Notes: a model not told the origin generated them from the sequence alone. A stretch of DNA of 64,000 bases from Streptococcus sanguinis (GCF_900635155.1 NZ_LR134002.1:1674001-1738000), one strand, 5' to 3'. Positions 41,466 through 50,161 are shown, counted from the stretch's first letter. A program made the numbers and translations.

Positions 41466-42365
41466 ATGGCACATATTTATCAAGCGACACATCATTCCTC
41501 TAGTCTAGAAACTTTGCAAGAAGAAGCAGGGGCGAAAAACTGGTGGCTGAGCATGCCTCTAGCTTTTCTGGCGCTCGGTCTGGGCATGTTGCTCAGCGGG
41601 CTCTTGTCTCAATGGCTGATACAACCCTTTATCAATGTTTCTAATCAACTCGTATTAGAAGAAGTGAGCACCCTTCTATTTCATGGTATCAGTGCTCTTC
41701 CCCTTCTCCTTGTGGCTAAGTTTTGGGAGCACCGCAGTCTTGCGAGCTTTGGTCTCTGGTGGGAAAAGCTGGGCAAAAATCTCCTGTTTGGAGCAGTTAT
41801 AGGATTCTTGACGACAACGGCAATTATTGGCGTTAATGCGCTAGCTGGTCAGCTCCATTTTCGACTAGGAAATCAATTTAATCTCGCACTCTGGCCCTAT
41901 TTGCTCCTTATGATTTTCTTGGAGGCCTTAGCCGAAGAAGTCATTTACCGCGGCTTTGTCCTGAACAAGCTCCGCACCAAAATGGGGCTTGTCCCAGCTA
42001 TTGCCCTAGGCAATCTCTTCTTTGGTCTCATGCACACATTCAAGGGCGGCGCTCCTTTCTCTTACATCCTGAGCGTGACCTTGTCGGGCGTTCTCTTTTC
42101 CCTCCTTTTTGCCCTGACCGATAATCTCTGGCTGGTGGCGGCGACCCATGCTCTTTACAATCTGACCCTTACAAATATCTTTGGCCTTGTTGAGAGCGGT
42201 CCGACTTTCCTGCGGACGACCTTAAGTAGCGACAGCAATCCACTTTTAGTTGGAACGGCTGCCATTCCTGTCGTAGGAGGGATCCTGGAGCCAATCACGA
42301 TGACCTTGATTTGCCTTTTCATCGCTTATCTGGTCAAGAAAAAAGCAGACGCCAAGGCCTTGTAA
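41466..42365 (+). CDS. CPBP family intramembrane metalloprotease
   Basis: 299 residues, polytopic membrane protein with about eight spans. Motifs of the CAAX/CPBP (Abi) family: EEVIYRGFV (EExxxR), FFGLMHTFKG (FxxxH) and THALYN (HxxxN/B). In streptococci such proteins are linked to bacteriocin immunity, peptide maturation or regulated proteolysis. AGAAAGGAAAAC precedes the ATG. It lies in the hydrolase island, upstream of a decayed and an intact serine hydrolase. Confidence 0.9.
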   Translation: MAHIYQATHHSSSLETLQEEAGAKNWWLSMPLAFLALGLGMLLSGLLSQWLIQPFINVSNQLVLEEVSTLLFHGISALPLLLVAKFWEHRSLASFGLWWEKLGKNLLFGAVIGFLTTTAIIGVNALAGQLHFRLGNQFNLALWPYLLLMIFLEALAEEVIYRGFVLNKLRTKMGLVPAIALGNLFFGLMHTFKGGAPFSYILSVTLSGVLFSLLFALTDNLWLVAATHALYNLTLTNIFGLVESGPTFLRTTLSSDSNPLLVGTAAIPVVGGILEPITMTLICLFIAYLVKKKADAKAL

Positions 42366-42480
42366 AAACGTTAGAATGACTGTAAATCCGATAAATTTGA
42401 CGAATAAATAAAAGAAGGGAGTAACCCTTAACTGAAAAATGACCGTTCTACCTACTCGTTTTCATCTTCATTTTCAAAAA

Positions 42481-42520
42481 ATTTTAGAAATATTTTAGAA
42501 ATACTTTATAAATATTTGAA
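42481..42520 (+). repeat. Phased 11-bp AT-rich repeats upstream of the hydrolase pseudogene
   Basis: ATTTTAGAAAT (42481-42491), ATTTTAGAAAT (42492-42502), ACTTTATAAAT (42503-42513), then ATTTGAAG. Units of about one helical turn, which could bend DNA or form a regulator-binding array. Absent before the intact copy. Confidence 0.6.
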
Positions 42521-42568
42521 GTTTGTCCTTTAAACTGGAAGTGTAACCAAATTAAAAGGAGGACAATG

Positions 42569-42927
42569 ATGAAAAAAATCATTTTTGAAAAGCGCTGTAG
42601 CGCTAGTAACTTGTGGCTTGCTCGCTCTAGGAGCGGGTCATGTTCAAGCTGACCAGCAGAAATTGCCGTCGGGCACATCCTACGACCAAATCGGTCAGAA
42701 GATTGAGGACTACTACAAGGAGCACGAAAAAAACAGTGCTGGTATGGCGACGACCGTCATTGACAAGGACGGACAGACCATTTACCAAAACAACTTTGGC
42801 TATATGGACAAGGAAAATAAGCAAGCGGTGGATGACAACCCGGTCTTCGAGTGGGAGGGTCAACGACCAAAATCACCGTCTGGGTCAGTGTCATGCAGCT
42901 CTGGGCAAGATGGCGGATTTGGTTTAA
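42569..42927 (+). pseudogene. Decayed copy of the class-C serine hydrolase gene
   Basis: Parallels the 5' 340 bp of the intact gene at 43121. A ribosome site (AAAGGAGGACA) and ATG remain, but a seven-A run at 42572-42578 adds one base relative to the intact gene, throwing the signal peptide out of frame (the rest reads from 42585 as MKSAVALVTCGLLALGAGH). A second, 2-bp insertion at about 42856-42870 destroys the frame before the catalytic SxxK, and similarity ends near 42910. A terminator follows at 42947-42979. Confidence 0.88.
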
Positions 42928-42946
42928 ATAGTCATCAAACAGATAT

Positions 42947-42985
42947 AAACCAGCATTGCTATGATAGCAATGCTGGTTTTGTTTA
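42947..42985 (+). terminator. Terminator after the hydrolase pseudogene
   Basis: AAACCAGCATTGCT-ATGAT-AGCAATGCTGGTTT, a perfect 14-bp stem followed by TTGTTTAG. Confidence 0.8.
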
Positions 42986-43038
42986 GCACTTCCCCCCCAC
43001 TTTTTCTACCACTTACCTGCAGAAACTTACCACTTACC
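42984..43038 (+). promoter_or_regulatory. Direct-repeat operator upstream of the serine hydrolase
   Basis: TACCACTTACC occurs at 43007-43017 and 43028-43038, a 21-bp period (two helical turns), with a third weaker copy TAGCACTTCCC at 42984-42994. The 9-bp repeat, 12-bp gap layout is that of LytTR-type response-regulator sites (ComE/BlpR/HdrR class), though the core bases do not match the usual consensus. Downstream are an inverted repeat AAAAGGGTAG/CTGCCCTTTT (about 43040-43068) and an extended -10 TGT-TAGGAT (43068-43076). Confidence 0.55.
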
Positions 43039-43120
43039 GAAAAAGGGTAGATTTGGCGCTGCCCTTTTGTTAGGATAAGGGTGCAAAGGGGAAGGCAGTT
43101 TAAATTCTAAGGAGGCAATC

Positions 43121-44920
43121 ATGAAAACATCATTTTTGAAAAGCGCTGTGGCGCTGGTAACATGTGGCTTGGTGGCTTTTGGAGCAGCGCAAGTTCGAGC
43201 TGACCAGCAAAAATTGCCGTCGGGCACGCCTTATGACCAAATCGGTCAGAAAATTGAAAATTTCCACAAGGAACACGAAAAAACCAGCGCGGGACTGGCG
43301 GCAGCAGTCTTTGATAAGGACGGCCAAACCATTTACCAAAAGAACTTTGGCTATATGGACAAGGAAAAGAAGCTGGCTGTGGACGACAGTTCAGTTTTCG
43401 AGTGGGGCTCTGCCACCAAACTGACCGTCTGGCTCAGCGTCATGCAGCTCTGGGAAGAAGGAAAAATTGACCTAAAAACAGATATAAAAGAGTATCTGCC
43501 CAAGGATTTCCTGAAACACCTCAAATACGACAAGCCCATTACCATGCTTGACCTCATGAACCACCAAGCGGGTTTTGATGAAACGCCGCTGAGCACAGGA
43601 GCAGGCAAGAGCTTGGAAGAATTACTAAAAAGCCAGCCCGCTCAAACTTATGAGCCAGGGACGGTGACATCCTATTCCAATTACAGTACAGCTCTAGCAG
43701 GCTACATCGTGGAGCGCATCAGCGGACAGGACTTTGCGGCTTATGTCCACGAGCATATTTTCCAGCCTTTGGGCATGAACCATACCGCTCTCTTACCTGA
43801 TTTGTCGGACAATACCTATGTCCGAGACAAGCGGCAGGGTGAGAAAACCTATGATACAAACGGAAGTTTATATCTAGATAAATTGCTTCCCGCGGATATT
43901 TATCCAGCGGGGCAGGCGACAGGGACTTTTGACGATTTCAAGCGGTTCGCGCAAGCTCTTTTGAGAAAGGAAAAGCTCTTTAAGCGCCCAGAAACCTGGA
44001 ATGAACTGTATCAGACAACTTCTACATTCTCAGATAAAGCAGTCGCTAAGAATGCCCACGGCTTTTGGGTGACAGAGTATGAGATAGGCTCTATTTTAGG
44101 GCACGGCGGTCATTCTTTTGCCGGTTTTTCAACCATGATTTCGCTGGATTTCAAGTCGGGTATCGGCATGGTTACCATGGTAAATCAGAGAGAAGAAGCC
44201 ACCTTTTCTTTCGGTCTGCCCGATTTAGTCTTTGGCAAGAAAAAGCAAGCCCCTAACCAGTCTCAAAAAGACTTTCAGGAGGGCATGTATCGGACTTCCC
44301 GCTCCATTCAGCAAGGCCCGACCTCTATTTCGCGCCTTACTCCTGTTTATACTTTTTATGTGAAAGATGTGATCAAAGACGGTCATCTGCTACTCAGCAA
44401 CTACTGGCTTTGGCAACATCGCCAAGGACGAACAGAAGTTGAAACAACCTATAATCATTTAGAAAAGCTCTCGCTTTGGGAGGTGGTAAAGGATTATGGT
44501 TCTGTCGCTCTGCTGGGTCTCGCAGTTGTTTATGCTGTGCTTGTTCTTTTGTTAGCTGCTTTGGGTAAGGTGTATCGCTTGCTTTTTGGGAAAGAAAGTA
44601 AAAGAGCGACTCCAAGAAGTTGGAAAATTTGGCATTATGGCACTTGCGGACTGATTTTGGTTAGCCTAGTCAATCTAGTAGGTCTCGTCATCGTTGCCGT
44701 TTCGGGCAAGTACATGCCCGATTATCGCTGGCAAACCATTCTCTTTGCCTTCTTAGCACTGATTTTTCTGGTCAATGCTGCGCTGCCCATCTTCCTGCGC
44801 TCAAAATTCCAAGTGAGCAAGGGTCGAAAAATCTTGACCTACTTGACCAGCAGTGCTTCACTTATCGTCGTTCTCAATCTCCTCTACTGGAGCCTATATC
44901 AGTGGTGGACGCTCTACTAA
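43121..44920 (+). CDS. Class-C beta-lactamase-like serine hydrolase with C-terminal membrane domain
   Basis: 599 residues. Signal peptide (MKTSFLKSAVALVTCGLVAF, cleavage near AQVRA-DQQ), then a PBP4*/AmpC-type domain: nucleophile motif SATK (near residue 104), YSN (SYSNYST), and GHGGHSFAG in place of KTG. Four membrane helices close the protein (about 465-595). Faces the cell surface; activity could be on D-amino-acid peptides or esters rather than beta-lactams. Ribosome site AAGGAGGCAATC. A truncated copy lies upstream. Followed after 14 bp by an alpha/beta hydrolase, probably co-transcribed. Confidence 0.9.
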   Translation: MKTSFLKSAVALVTCGLVAFGAAQVRADQQKLPSGTPYDQIGQKIENFHKEHEKTSAGLAAAVFDKDGQTIYQKNFGYMDKEKKLAVDDSSVFEWGSATKLTVWLSVMQLWEEGKIDLKTDIKEYLPKDFLKHLKYDKPITMLDLMNHQAGFDETPLSTGAGKSLEELLKSQPAQTYEPGTVTSYSNYSTALAGYIVERISGQDFAAYVHEHIFQPLGMNHTALLPDLSDNTYVRDKRQGEKTYDTNGSLYLDKLLPADIYPAGQATGTFDDFKRFAQALLRKEKLFKRPETWNELYQTTSTFSDKAVAKNAHGFWVTEYEIGSILGHGGHSFAGFSTMISLDFKSGIGMVTMVNQREEATFSFGLPDLVFGKKKQAPNQSQKDFQEGMYRTSRSIQQGPTSISRLTPVYTFYVKDVIKDGHLLLSNYWLWQHRQGRTEVETTYNHLEKLSLWEVVKDYGSVALLGLAVVYAVLVLLLAALGKVYRLLFGKESKRATPRSWKIWHYGTCGLILVSLVNLVGLVIVAVSGKYMPDYRWQTILFAFLALIFLVNAALPIFLRSKFQVSKGRKILTYLTSSASLIVVLNLLYWSLYQWWTLY

Positions 44921-44934
44921 AAGAAAGGAAAGTT

Positions 44935-45786
44935 ATGACCCATTCTCAAAAAATCGAAACAATGATTCAAAACGGCTCCGACCAACTCTACACCGTTTGC
45001 TATCCCAATCCTGACAAGGAAACGATTATCCTGCTGCACGGTGGACCGGGAACGCCTGATGACTTCAAGCTCTTTATCCCTAAGCTCGAAAAAGATTATC
45101 AACTGATTGTCTTTCACCAGCGGGGAACGAGGAAATCGCCCTGTCCGAGTGGCGACTACAGCATGGAGGCCTACATTGCAGACATCAACACAATCGCCGA
45201 CCACTTCAATGTAGATAAATTTCACCTTTTGGGGCATTCCTGGGGTGGATTGTACGCGCAAATCTACGCCAGCAAAATCCCTGAGCGGCTCCTTAGTCTC
45301 TTTCTTTCCTCGCCGGGAACAGGCACGGGCAAGCAGTGGAAACAAATGGAAAAGGAAATGATGAATTACAATAAAAATCACTGCACGACTATCGAATGGC
45401 TGAAAATGGGAATCTATTCTCTGCTGGGAGGTCTTGGCAGTTCCAAGGCTTCGCAGGCTCTCTATCGTCAGGTTGCTCGCAATTACAATGCCGACTATCC
45501 AGCCTTTCGCGATGTGACGTTTAACTTGAGCAATGTTTCAGTCCGGGCAGGCAATCAGACAAGAAAGGAAATTATGGCCTATCCTCTCTTGCCCCGCCTA
45601 GAACATCCTGCTTTTCCTATTACCGTGACTTTCGGTGACAATGATATTTTTGGTGCTAGCATGCACTTTGTCATCAGCCGCTATCCCAGCGCTCAGGTGT
45701 TCACCATTAAAAACAGCGGCCACTTCCCATTTCTCCACAATCCAGAAGACTACTTTGCTATCTTGCACCAGCATTTTGGAGCATAA
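44935..45786 (+). CDS. Alpha/beta hydrolase, proline-iminopeptidase-like
   Basis: 283 residues from ATG 44935 (AGAAAGGAAAGTT upstream; the longer frame from 44902 lacks a ribosome site). Oxyanion motif LLHGGPGTPDDF, FHQRGTRKSP, nucleophile elbow GHSWGG, acid FGDNDIFG and NSGHFPFLH with the catalytic histidine. The HGGPG and RG(T/S) pattern is that of prolyl aminopeptidases, but substrate may differ. No signal peptide, so cytoplasmic. Second gene of the serine-hydrolase unit; ends at a strong terminator. Confidence 0.9.
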   Translation: MTHSQKIETMIQNGSDQLYTVCYPNPDKETIILLHGGPGTPDDFKLFIPKLEKDYQLIVFHQRGTRKSPCPSGDYSMEAYIADINTIADHFNVDKFHLLGHSWGGLYAQIYASKIPERLLSLFLSSPGTGTGKQWKQMEKEMMNYNKNHCTTIEWLKMGIYSLLGGLGSSKASQALYRQVARNYNADYPAFRDVTFNLSNVSVRAGNQTRKEIMAYPLLPRLEHPAFPITVTFGDNDIFGASMHFVISRYPSAQVFTIKNSGHFPFLHNPEDYFAILHQHFGA

Positions 45787-45790
45787 AAAG

Positions 45791-45833
45791 AACCTATAAA
45801 AGCAAGACCGCTTTTATAGGTTTTTCTTTTCTT
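45791..45833. terminator. Bidirectional terminator at the end of the hydrolase island
   Basis: AACCTATAAAAGC-AAGACC-GCTTTTATAGGTT followed by TTTCTTTTCTTTTTT; its right arm covers the last codons of the convergent DUF3165 gene. Confidence 0.85.
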
Positions 45834-46074
45834 TTTTCTTGACGGGCATTCTCGCTAAATCCCGCAAGGCAAAATAAGCAAGAAAGGTCACGCCAATGCT
45901 GACGAAGATTTCGCTAGGCAGCTGGAAAATTCGGAAAGCTGCTAGAGTTAAGAGGATGAGCAAGACAACCAAGATAAGCACCAGCGTCACTACATTGAGT
46001 GTTCCGCGAATGCTAGGCGGAGCAGCAAAAATGTAAAATAAGAGAATGAGAATTCCCACAATCAAATAAAACAT
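45814..46074 (-). CDS. DUF3165 family small membrane protein (copy 1)
   Basis: 86 residues: three hydrophobic spans (about 2-18, 25-47 and 54-72) and a lysine-rich end. Resembles the streptococcal DUF3165 family and is clearly paralogous to the gene at 46151 (shared MxYLIxGILIL, RIFQLPSE.FV and ALRD). Function unknown. Confidence 0.8.
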   Translation of the reverse strand: MFYLIVGILILLFYIFAAPPSIRGTLNVVTLVLILVVLLILLTLAAFRIFQLPSEIFVSIGVTFLAYFALRDLARMPVKKKEKKNL

Positions 46075-46091
46075 AAACCTATTGTTTTTGT

Positions 46092-46145
46092 AAAAAAAAA
46101 GAGCAAAAACTCAAAACGTCTATCCGACTTCCTAAGTTCTTGCTC
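46092..46145 (-). terminator. Terminator between the two DUF3165 genes
   Basis: Minus-strand GAGCAAGAACT / AGTTTTTGCTC stem with a long loop, then nine Ts. Confidence 0.75.
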
Positions 46146-46150
46146 ATTTA

Positions 46151-46420
46151 TTATTCTTCATCAAAATTCTTTTTTGATTTCTTAGGCGGCTTGAGACGAT
46201 TAATATCCCGCAAAGCCAAGACGGTCACTACGGATAGGCCAAATCCTACAAAATATTCAGCTGGCAATTGGAAAATCTGAAAAATGCCTAAGCCGAATAA
46301 GATAATCAAGGCCACAATCAGTAAAACCATGGTCACAGCATTAACAGTGCCTTTAATACTAGATGGAACAGCAAAAATGTAGAAAAAGAGGATTAAAATC
46401 CCAATGATAAGATAAACCAT
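46151..46420 (-). CDS. DUF3165 family small membrane protein (copy 2)
   Basis: 89 residues, same three-span layout as copy 1 with a more charged tail (RLKPPKKSKKNFDEE). Start follows an AGGAGCAGCA ribosome site. It lies 23 bp downstream of typA and ends at a strong terminator, so typA and this copy may be co-transcribed. Function unknown. Confidence 0.82.
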   Translation of the reverse strand: MVYLIIGILILFFYIFAVPSSIKGTVNAVTMVLLIVALIILFGLGIFQIFQLPAEYFVGFGLSVVTVLALRDINRLKPPKKSKKNFDEE

Positions 46421-46443
46421 ATTGCTGCTCCTTTCCTTTTTAA

Positions 46444-48291
46444 TTATTCAGCTGCAGCTGATTTTTTCTTTTTATTGGCTTTTTCGCGTTCTTGTTTATT
46501 TAAAATTTGCTTGCGCAGACGAATAGATTCTGGCGTTACTTCCATGTATTCGTCGTCATTCAAGAATTCCAAGGATTCTTCTAAGGTCAAAATGCGCGGT
46601 GTCTTGATGACTGCTGTCTGGTCCTTCGTAGCAGAACGAACGTTGGTCATTTGCTTAGCTTTGGTGATATTAACAGTCAAGTCATTTTCACGAGAGTTTT
46701 CACCAATAATCATTCCTTCGTAAACCTCAGTACCTGGGTTGACAAAGATGGTTCCGCGCTCTTCAATAGACATGATAGAGTAGGTCGTTGCCTTACCAGC
46801 ATCGATAGATACCAAGGCACCGCGGTGGCGGCCACCAATTTCACCTGGAATAAGTGGTAGGTATTGATCAAAGGTATGGTTCATGATACCGTAACCACGA
46901 GTCATGGATAAGAACTCAGTTGAGTAACCAATCAAACCACGGGCAGGAACCAAGAAGACCAAGCGAGTCTGACCATTTCCTGTAGCCACCATATCCAGCA
47001 TTTCACCCTTGCGCTCAGAAAGGCTTTGGATGACCGAGCCTTGATATTCTTCAGGTGTGTCGATTTGGACGCGCTCAAATGGCTCACATTTAACACCGTC
47101 GATTTCTTTCACGATAACTTCTGGACGAGATACTTGCAGCTCATACCCTTCACGACGCATGGTTTCAATCAGAATTGACAAGTGCAATTCACCACGACCT
47201 GAAACAATCCACTTGTCTGGTGAATCAGTTGGTTCAACACGCAGAGATACATCTGTTTGCAGTTCAGCCTGCAGCCGTTCTTCAACCTTACGAGAAGTTA
47301 CCCATTTTCCTTCGCGACCGGCGAAAGGTGAGTTATTGACCAAGAAGGTCATCTGCAGAGTCGGCTCATCAATATGCAGAATTGGTAGAGCTTCTACCGC
47401 ATCGGTCGGAGTAATAGTTTCTCCGACAAAGATATCTTCCATACCTGAAACAGCAATCAAGTCACCCGCTTTGGCTTCGTTGATTTCACGACGCTCCAAA
47501 CCAAAGAAACCAAAGAGCTTGGTCACACGGAAGTTCTTGGTAGTGCCGTCTAGTTTAGAAAGGGTTACTTGGTCACCAACCTTAACAGTACCACGGAAGA
47601 CACGGCCGATACCAATACGGCCGACGAAGTCATTGTAGTCCAAGAGTGACACTTGGAATTGGAAAGGTTCGTCAGAATTATCCACTGGTGCTGGGATATG
47701 GTCAATGATGGTATCAAAAATCGGTGCCATGGTGTGCTCTTGATCAGCTGGATCGTCAGACATAGATGAGGTTCCATTGATAGCGGAAGCATAAACCACT
47801 GGGAAGTCCAGCTGGTCATCATCCGCTCCAAGCTCAATAAAGAGTTCCAATACTTCATCCACTACTTCTGATGGACGAGCAGACGGCTTATCGATTTTGT
47901 TCACAACTACGATAGGAACAAGGTCTTGCTCCAAGGCTTTTTTCAATACAAAGCGGGTCTGAGGCATAGTTCCTTCGTAGGCGTCCACAACCAGAACAAC
48001 CCCGTCTACCATCTTCATAATCCGCTCTACTTCACCACCGAAGTCCGCGTGCCCTGGTGTATCCATGATATTGATACGAGTACCTTCGTAAGCCACGGCT
48101 GTATTTTTAGCCAAGATGGTAATACCGCGCTCCTTTTCAATATCGTTTGAGTCCATTGCCCGCTCTTGCAGCTCTTTACGCTCATCTAGTGTATGAGATT
48201 GTTTCAGCAACTCATCAACTAAGGTTGTTTTCCCGTGGTCAACGTGAGCGATAATGGCGATATTGCGAATATCTTCTCTTAATTTTGTCAT
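46444..48291 (-). CDS. typA: Translational GTPase TypA/BipA
   Basis: 615 residues from [20 protein letters not shown], with GAGGAAATC before the ATG; the longer frame to 48420 is unsupported. G motifs [25 protein letters not shown] and NKIDKP, then EF-G-like domains II, III and V and the TypA C-terminal domain. Acts on ribosomes in 50S assembly and stress adaptation. Divergent from rsuA. Confidence 0.97.
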   Translation of the reverse strand: MTKLREDIRNIAIIAHVDHGKTTLVDELLKQSHTLDERKELQERAMDSNDIEKERGITILAKNTAVAYEGTRINIMDTPGHADFGGEVERIMKMVDGVVLVVDAYEGTMPQTRFVLKKALEQDLVPIVVVNKIDKPSARPSEVVDEVLELFIELGADDDQLDFPVVYASAINGTSSMSDDPADQEHTMAPIFDTIIDHIPAPVDNSDEPFQFQVSLLDYNDFVGRIGIGRVFRGTVKVGDQVTLSKLDGTTKNFRVTKLFGFFGLERREINEAKAGDLIAVSGMEDIFVGETITPTDAVEALPILHIDEPTLQMTFLVNNSPFAGREGKWVTSRKVEERLQAELQTDVSLRVEPTDSPDKWIVSGRGELHLSILIETMRREGYELQVSRPEVIVKEIDGVKCEPFERVQIDTPEEYQGSVIQSLSERKGEMLDMVATGNGQTRLVFLVPARGLIGYSTEFLSMTRGYGIMNHTFDQYLPLIPGEIGGRHRGALVSIDAGKATTYSIMSIEERGTIFVNPGTEVYEGMIIGENSRENDLTVNITKAKQMTNVRSATKDQTAVIKTPRILTLEESLEFLNDDEYMEVTPESIRLRKQILNKQEREKANKKKKSAAAE

Positions 48292-48470
48292 GATTTCCTC
48301 TGAATTTTTAAATTTTATTTCTAACTGAACAATTATACCACAGACGCAGGCAAAAAACACAGCTTTGATAAGTGTAAATGTTTTCATTAAAAAATATGGG
48401 AGCGCCATGAGGATTTGCATTTCTCATCCTGAAAATTTATGATATGATTTAGAAAAAAGAAGGAAAACAG

Positions 48471-49196
48471 ATGCGCCTCGACCAAATGCTGGCTGCCAAT
48501 CATATCAGCCGAAAAAAGATGAAACAAAGCCTTTTACAAAAACAGATTTTTGTGGATGGTAAGCCCGCCTGCAAACTCAGCCAAAACGTTGATACCGGCC
48601 TGCAGCAGATTACTTTTCAAGGAAAGCAGGTCAGCGGCCCTGCCCACCGTTACTACATGCTGAATAAACCAGCCGGCGTAGTCACAGCTAATCGCGATGC
48701 TGAAAAATTGACTGTTCTGGATTTGCTGGATAAGGTAGTAGAGAAAGGAAATCTTTACTCTATCGGACGGCTGGATAGAGATACCGAAGGGCTTCTTCTA
48801 ATTACCGACAATGGTCCTTTGGGATTTCAGCTGCTGCACCCTCAATATCATGTCGAAAAAACTTACTATGTAGAAGTCAATGAACCTTTAACCTCGCAGG
48901 AAAAAATTGCCTTTCAAGAAGGCATTCGCTTTTTAGACGGCACCACCTGCCAACCTGCCCAACTCTCTATCCTCTCTAGCAGCTCTAATCTGAGCTGTGC
49001 TACCGTCAAGATTTCCGAGGGAAAATTCCACCAGATCAAAAAGATGTTTCTGGCAGTTGGTGTCAAGGTCGTTTATCTCAAGCGGATTCAGTTTGGGGAT
49101 TTTACATTAGACCCAGACCTAGCAACAGGAGATTACCGTCCTTTAAACCAAGAAGAATTAGGTATTATTAAAAAATATTTAGAGAAAAGTTGGTAA
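48471..49196 (+). CDS. rsuA: 16S rRNA pseudouridine synthase, RsuA/RluB family
   Basis: 241 residues. N-terminal S4 domain (MRLDQMLAANHISRKKMKQS) and pseudouridine synthase domain with the catalytic GRLDRDTEGLLLITDNG. The closest known function is pseudouridine 516 in 16S rRNA. AAGGAAAACAG precedes the ATG. Single gene ending at a bidirectional terminator. Confidence 0.93.
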   Translation: MRLDQMLAANHISRKKMKQSLLQKQIFVDGKPACKLSQNVDTGLQQITFQGKQVSGPAHRYYMLNKPAGVVTANRDAEKLTVLDLLDKVVEKGNLYSIGRLDRDTEGLLLITDNGPLGFQLLHPQYHVEKTYYVEVNEPLTSQEKIAFQEGIRFLDGTTCQPAQLSILSSSSNLSCATVKISEGKFHQIKKMFLAVGVKVVYLKRIQFGDFTLDPDLATGDYRPLNQEELGIIKKYLEKSW

Positions 49197-49198
49197 AA

Positions 49199-49232
49199 CA
49201 AAAAAAGCTTTAAAAAATAAAGCTTTTTTTGT
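49199..49232. terminator. Bidirectional terminator after rsuA
   Basis: AAAAAAAGCTTTA-AAAAA-TAAAGCTTTTTTT, a perfect stem with A and T tracts on either side. Confidence 0.8.
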
Positions 49233-49234
49233 TA

Positions 49235-49471
49235 CTATCCTACTCCATTCATAAGTACCATGACATTTAGAATCCAAACAATTACGGAAATTACAATCCC
49301 TACGATACCCAGAATTTTTTCTGTTTTATAGTCTAATTTAGACTCTTTTTGATGTGAATTAGCTAACACCAAACCAATGATACCTAAAATAAGACCTGCC
49401 AATGGAATGAAAAAACCAAAGATGATAGATAGGATACCTAAAACGAGTGAGGATTTTTTCTTTTCTTGCAT
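49235..49471 (-). CDS. DUF4190-like small membrane protein
   Basis: 78 residues. Two hydrophobic hairpins (about 9-36 and 51-73) with GILSIIFGFFIPLAGLILGI IGL, the pattern of DUF4190 proteins. Function unknown. AAGGAG lies before the start; ends at the terminator shared with rsuA. Confidence 0.78.
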   Translation of the reverse strand: MQEKKKSSLVLGILSIIFGFFIPLAGLILGIIGLVLANSHQKESKLDYKTEKILGIVGIVISVIVWILNVMVLMNGVG

Positions 49472-49560
49472 GTTCTAAAAACTCCTTAAAATTAATATTA
49501 ATTTATTGTAACATAAGAAACTGACTTTGTATATATAATGCGATAAATTTTTGATTTATG

Positions 49561-49941
49561 TTAACTAGTCTTCACCTTGCCATTCCAAGAATCCAACCCA
49601 TAAGAAAGAATATAGATTTCTTTAAATCCTTGTTTTTTCAGATACAGAGCCGCATTGGTTACGCGCTGCCCACGACTATTTTCATAGAGGAGAACAGCCT
49701 TGTCCTTGCGAAGTGCACCAACACTATCCTTGAGCTGCTGAGATGGAATATTGCGAGCACCTAAGATATGCTTCCGGTGAAAATCAGATGGATCCCGCAG
49801 ATCAACCAACTGCCCTTGGCGAATCAAGTCTTCAAATTCCCCGTTATCCAAGATTTTTGCTGCCTGACGAAGGCGCAGATAATTAAAGCCCATCCAGCCA
49901 AGTATTCCCAAAAGCACCGCCCACAAAATCCAAATTGTCAT
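49561..49941 (-). CDS. Membrane-anchored rhodanese-like protein lacking the catalytic cysteine
   Basis: 126 residues. One N-terminal transmembrane helix (2-19), then a rhodanese fold (LVDLRDPSDFHRKHILGARN and YGLDSWNGKV). The active-site loop, normally beginning with Cys, reads LYENSRGQR, so no persulfide chemistry is expected; such domains act in binding or regulation. The gene follows yqgQ by 1 bp, so both are translated from one message. Confidence 0.85.
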   Translation of the reverse strand: MTIWILWAVLLGILGWMGFNYLRLRQAAKILDNGEFEDLIRQGQLVDLRDPSDFHRKHILGARNIPSQQLKDSVGALRKDKAVLLYENSRGQRVTNAALYLKKQGFKEIYILSYGLDSWNGKVKTS

Positions 49942-49942
49942 C

Positions 49943-50161
49943 TCAAGTCTCCTTTTTCTTTTCTAAATATTCTAACTCTAAGCGATGTTCTCGGCGCAAG
50001 ACAGCCTCTGCCTCAAAATAAGCTAGCTTATCCATTAGACCGGCATCGTAAATTCTCTTCAGCTCGATTTTCATCATTTCAATATCATAAAGACGTTTGC
50101 CCATATAGATAATGATTCCGAAACTTTTAAGAAATTGCTGAACATCATACAGGGTTTTCAT
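49943..50161 (-). CDS. yqgQ: YqgQ family protein (DUF910)
   Basis: 72 residues. Small three-helix protein matching YqgQ (TLYDVQQFLKSFGIIIYMGK RLYDIEMM). In many Firmicutes it precedes glucokinase; here it precedes the rhodanese gene only. Function unknown. Confidence 0.87.
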   Translation of the reverse strand: MKTLYDVQQFLKSFGIIIYMGKRLYDIEMMKIELKRIYDAGLMDKLAYFEAEAVLRREHRLELEYLEKKKET

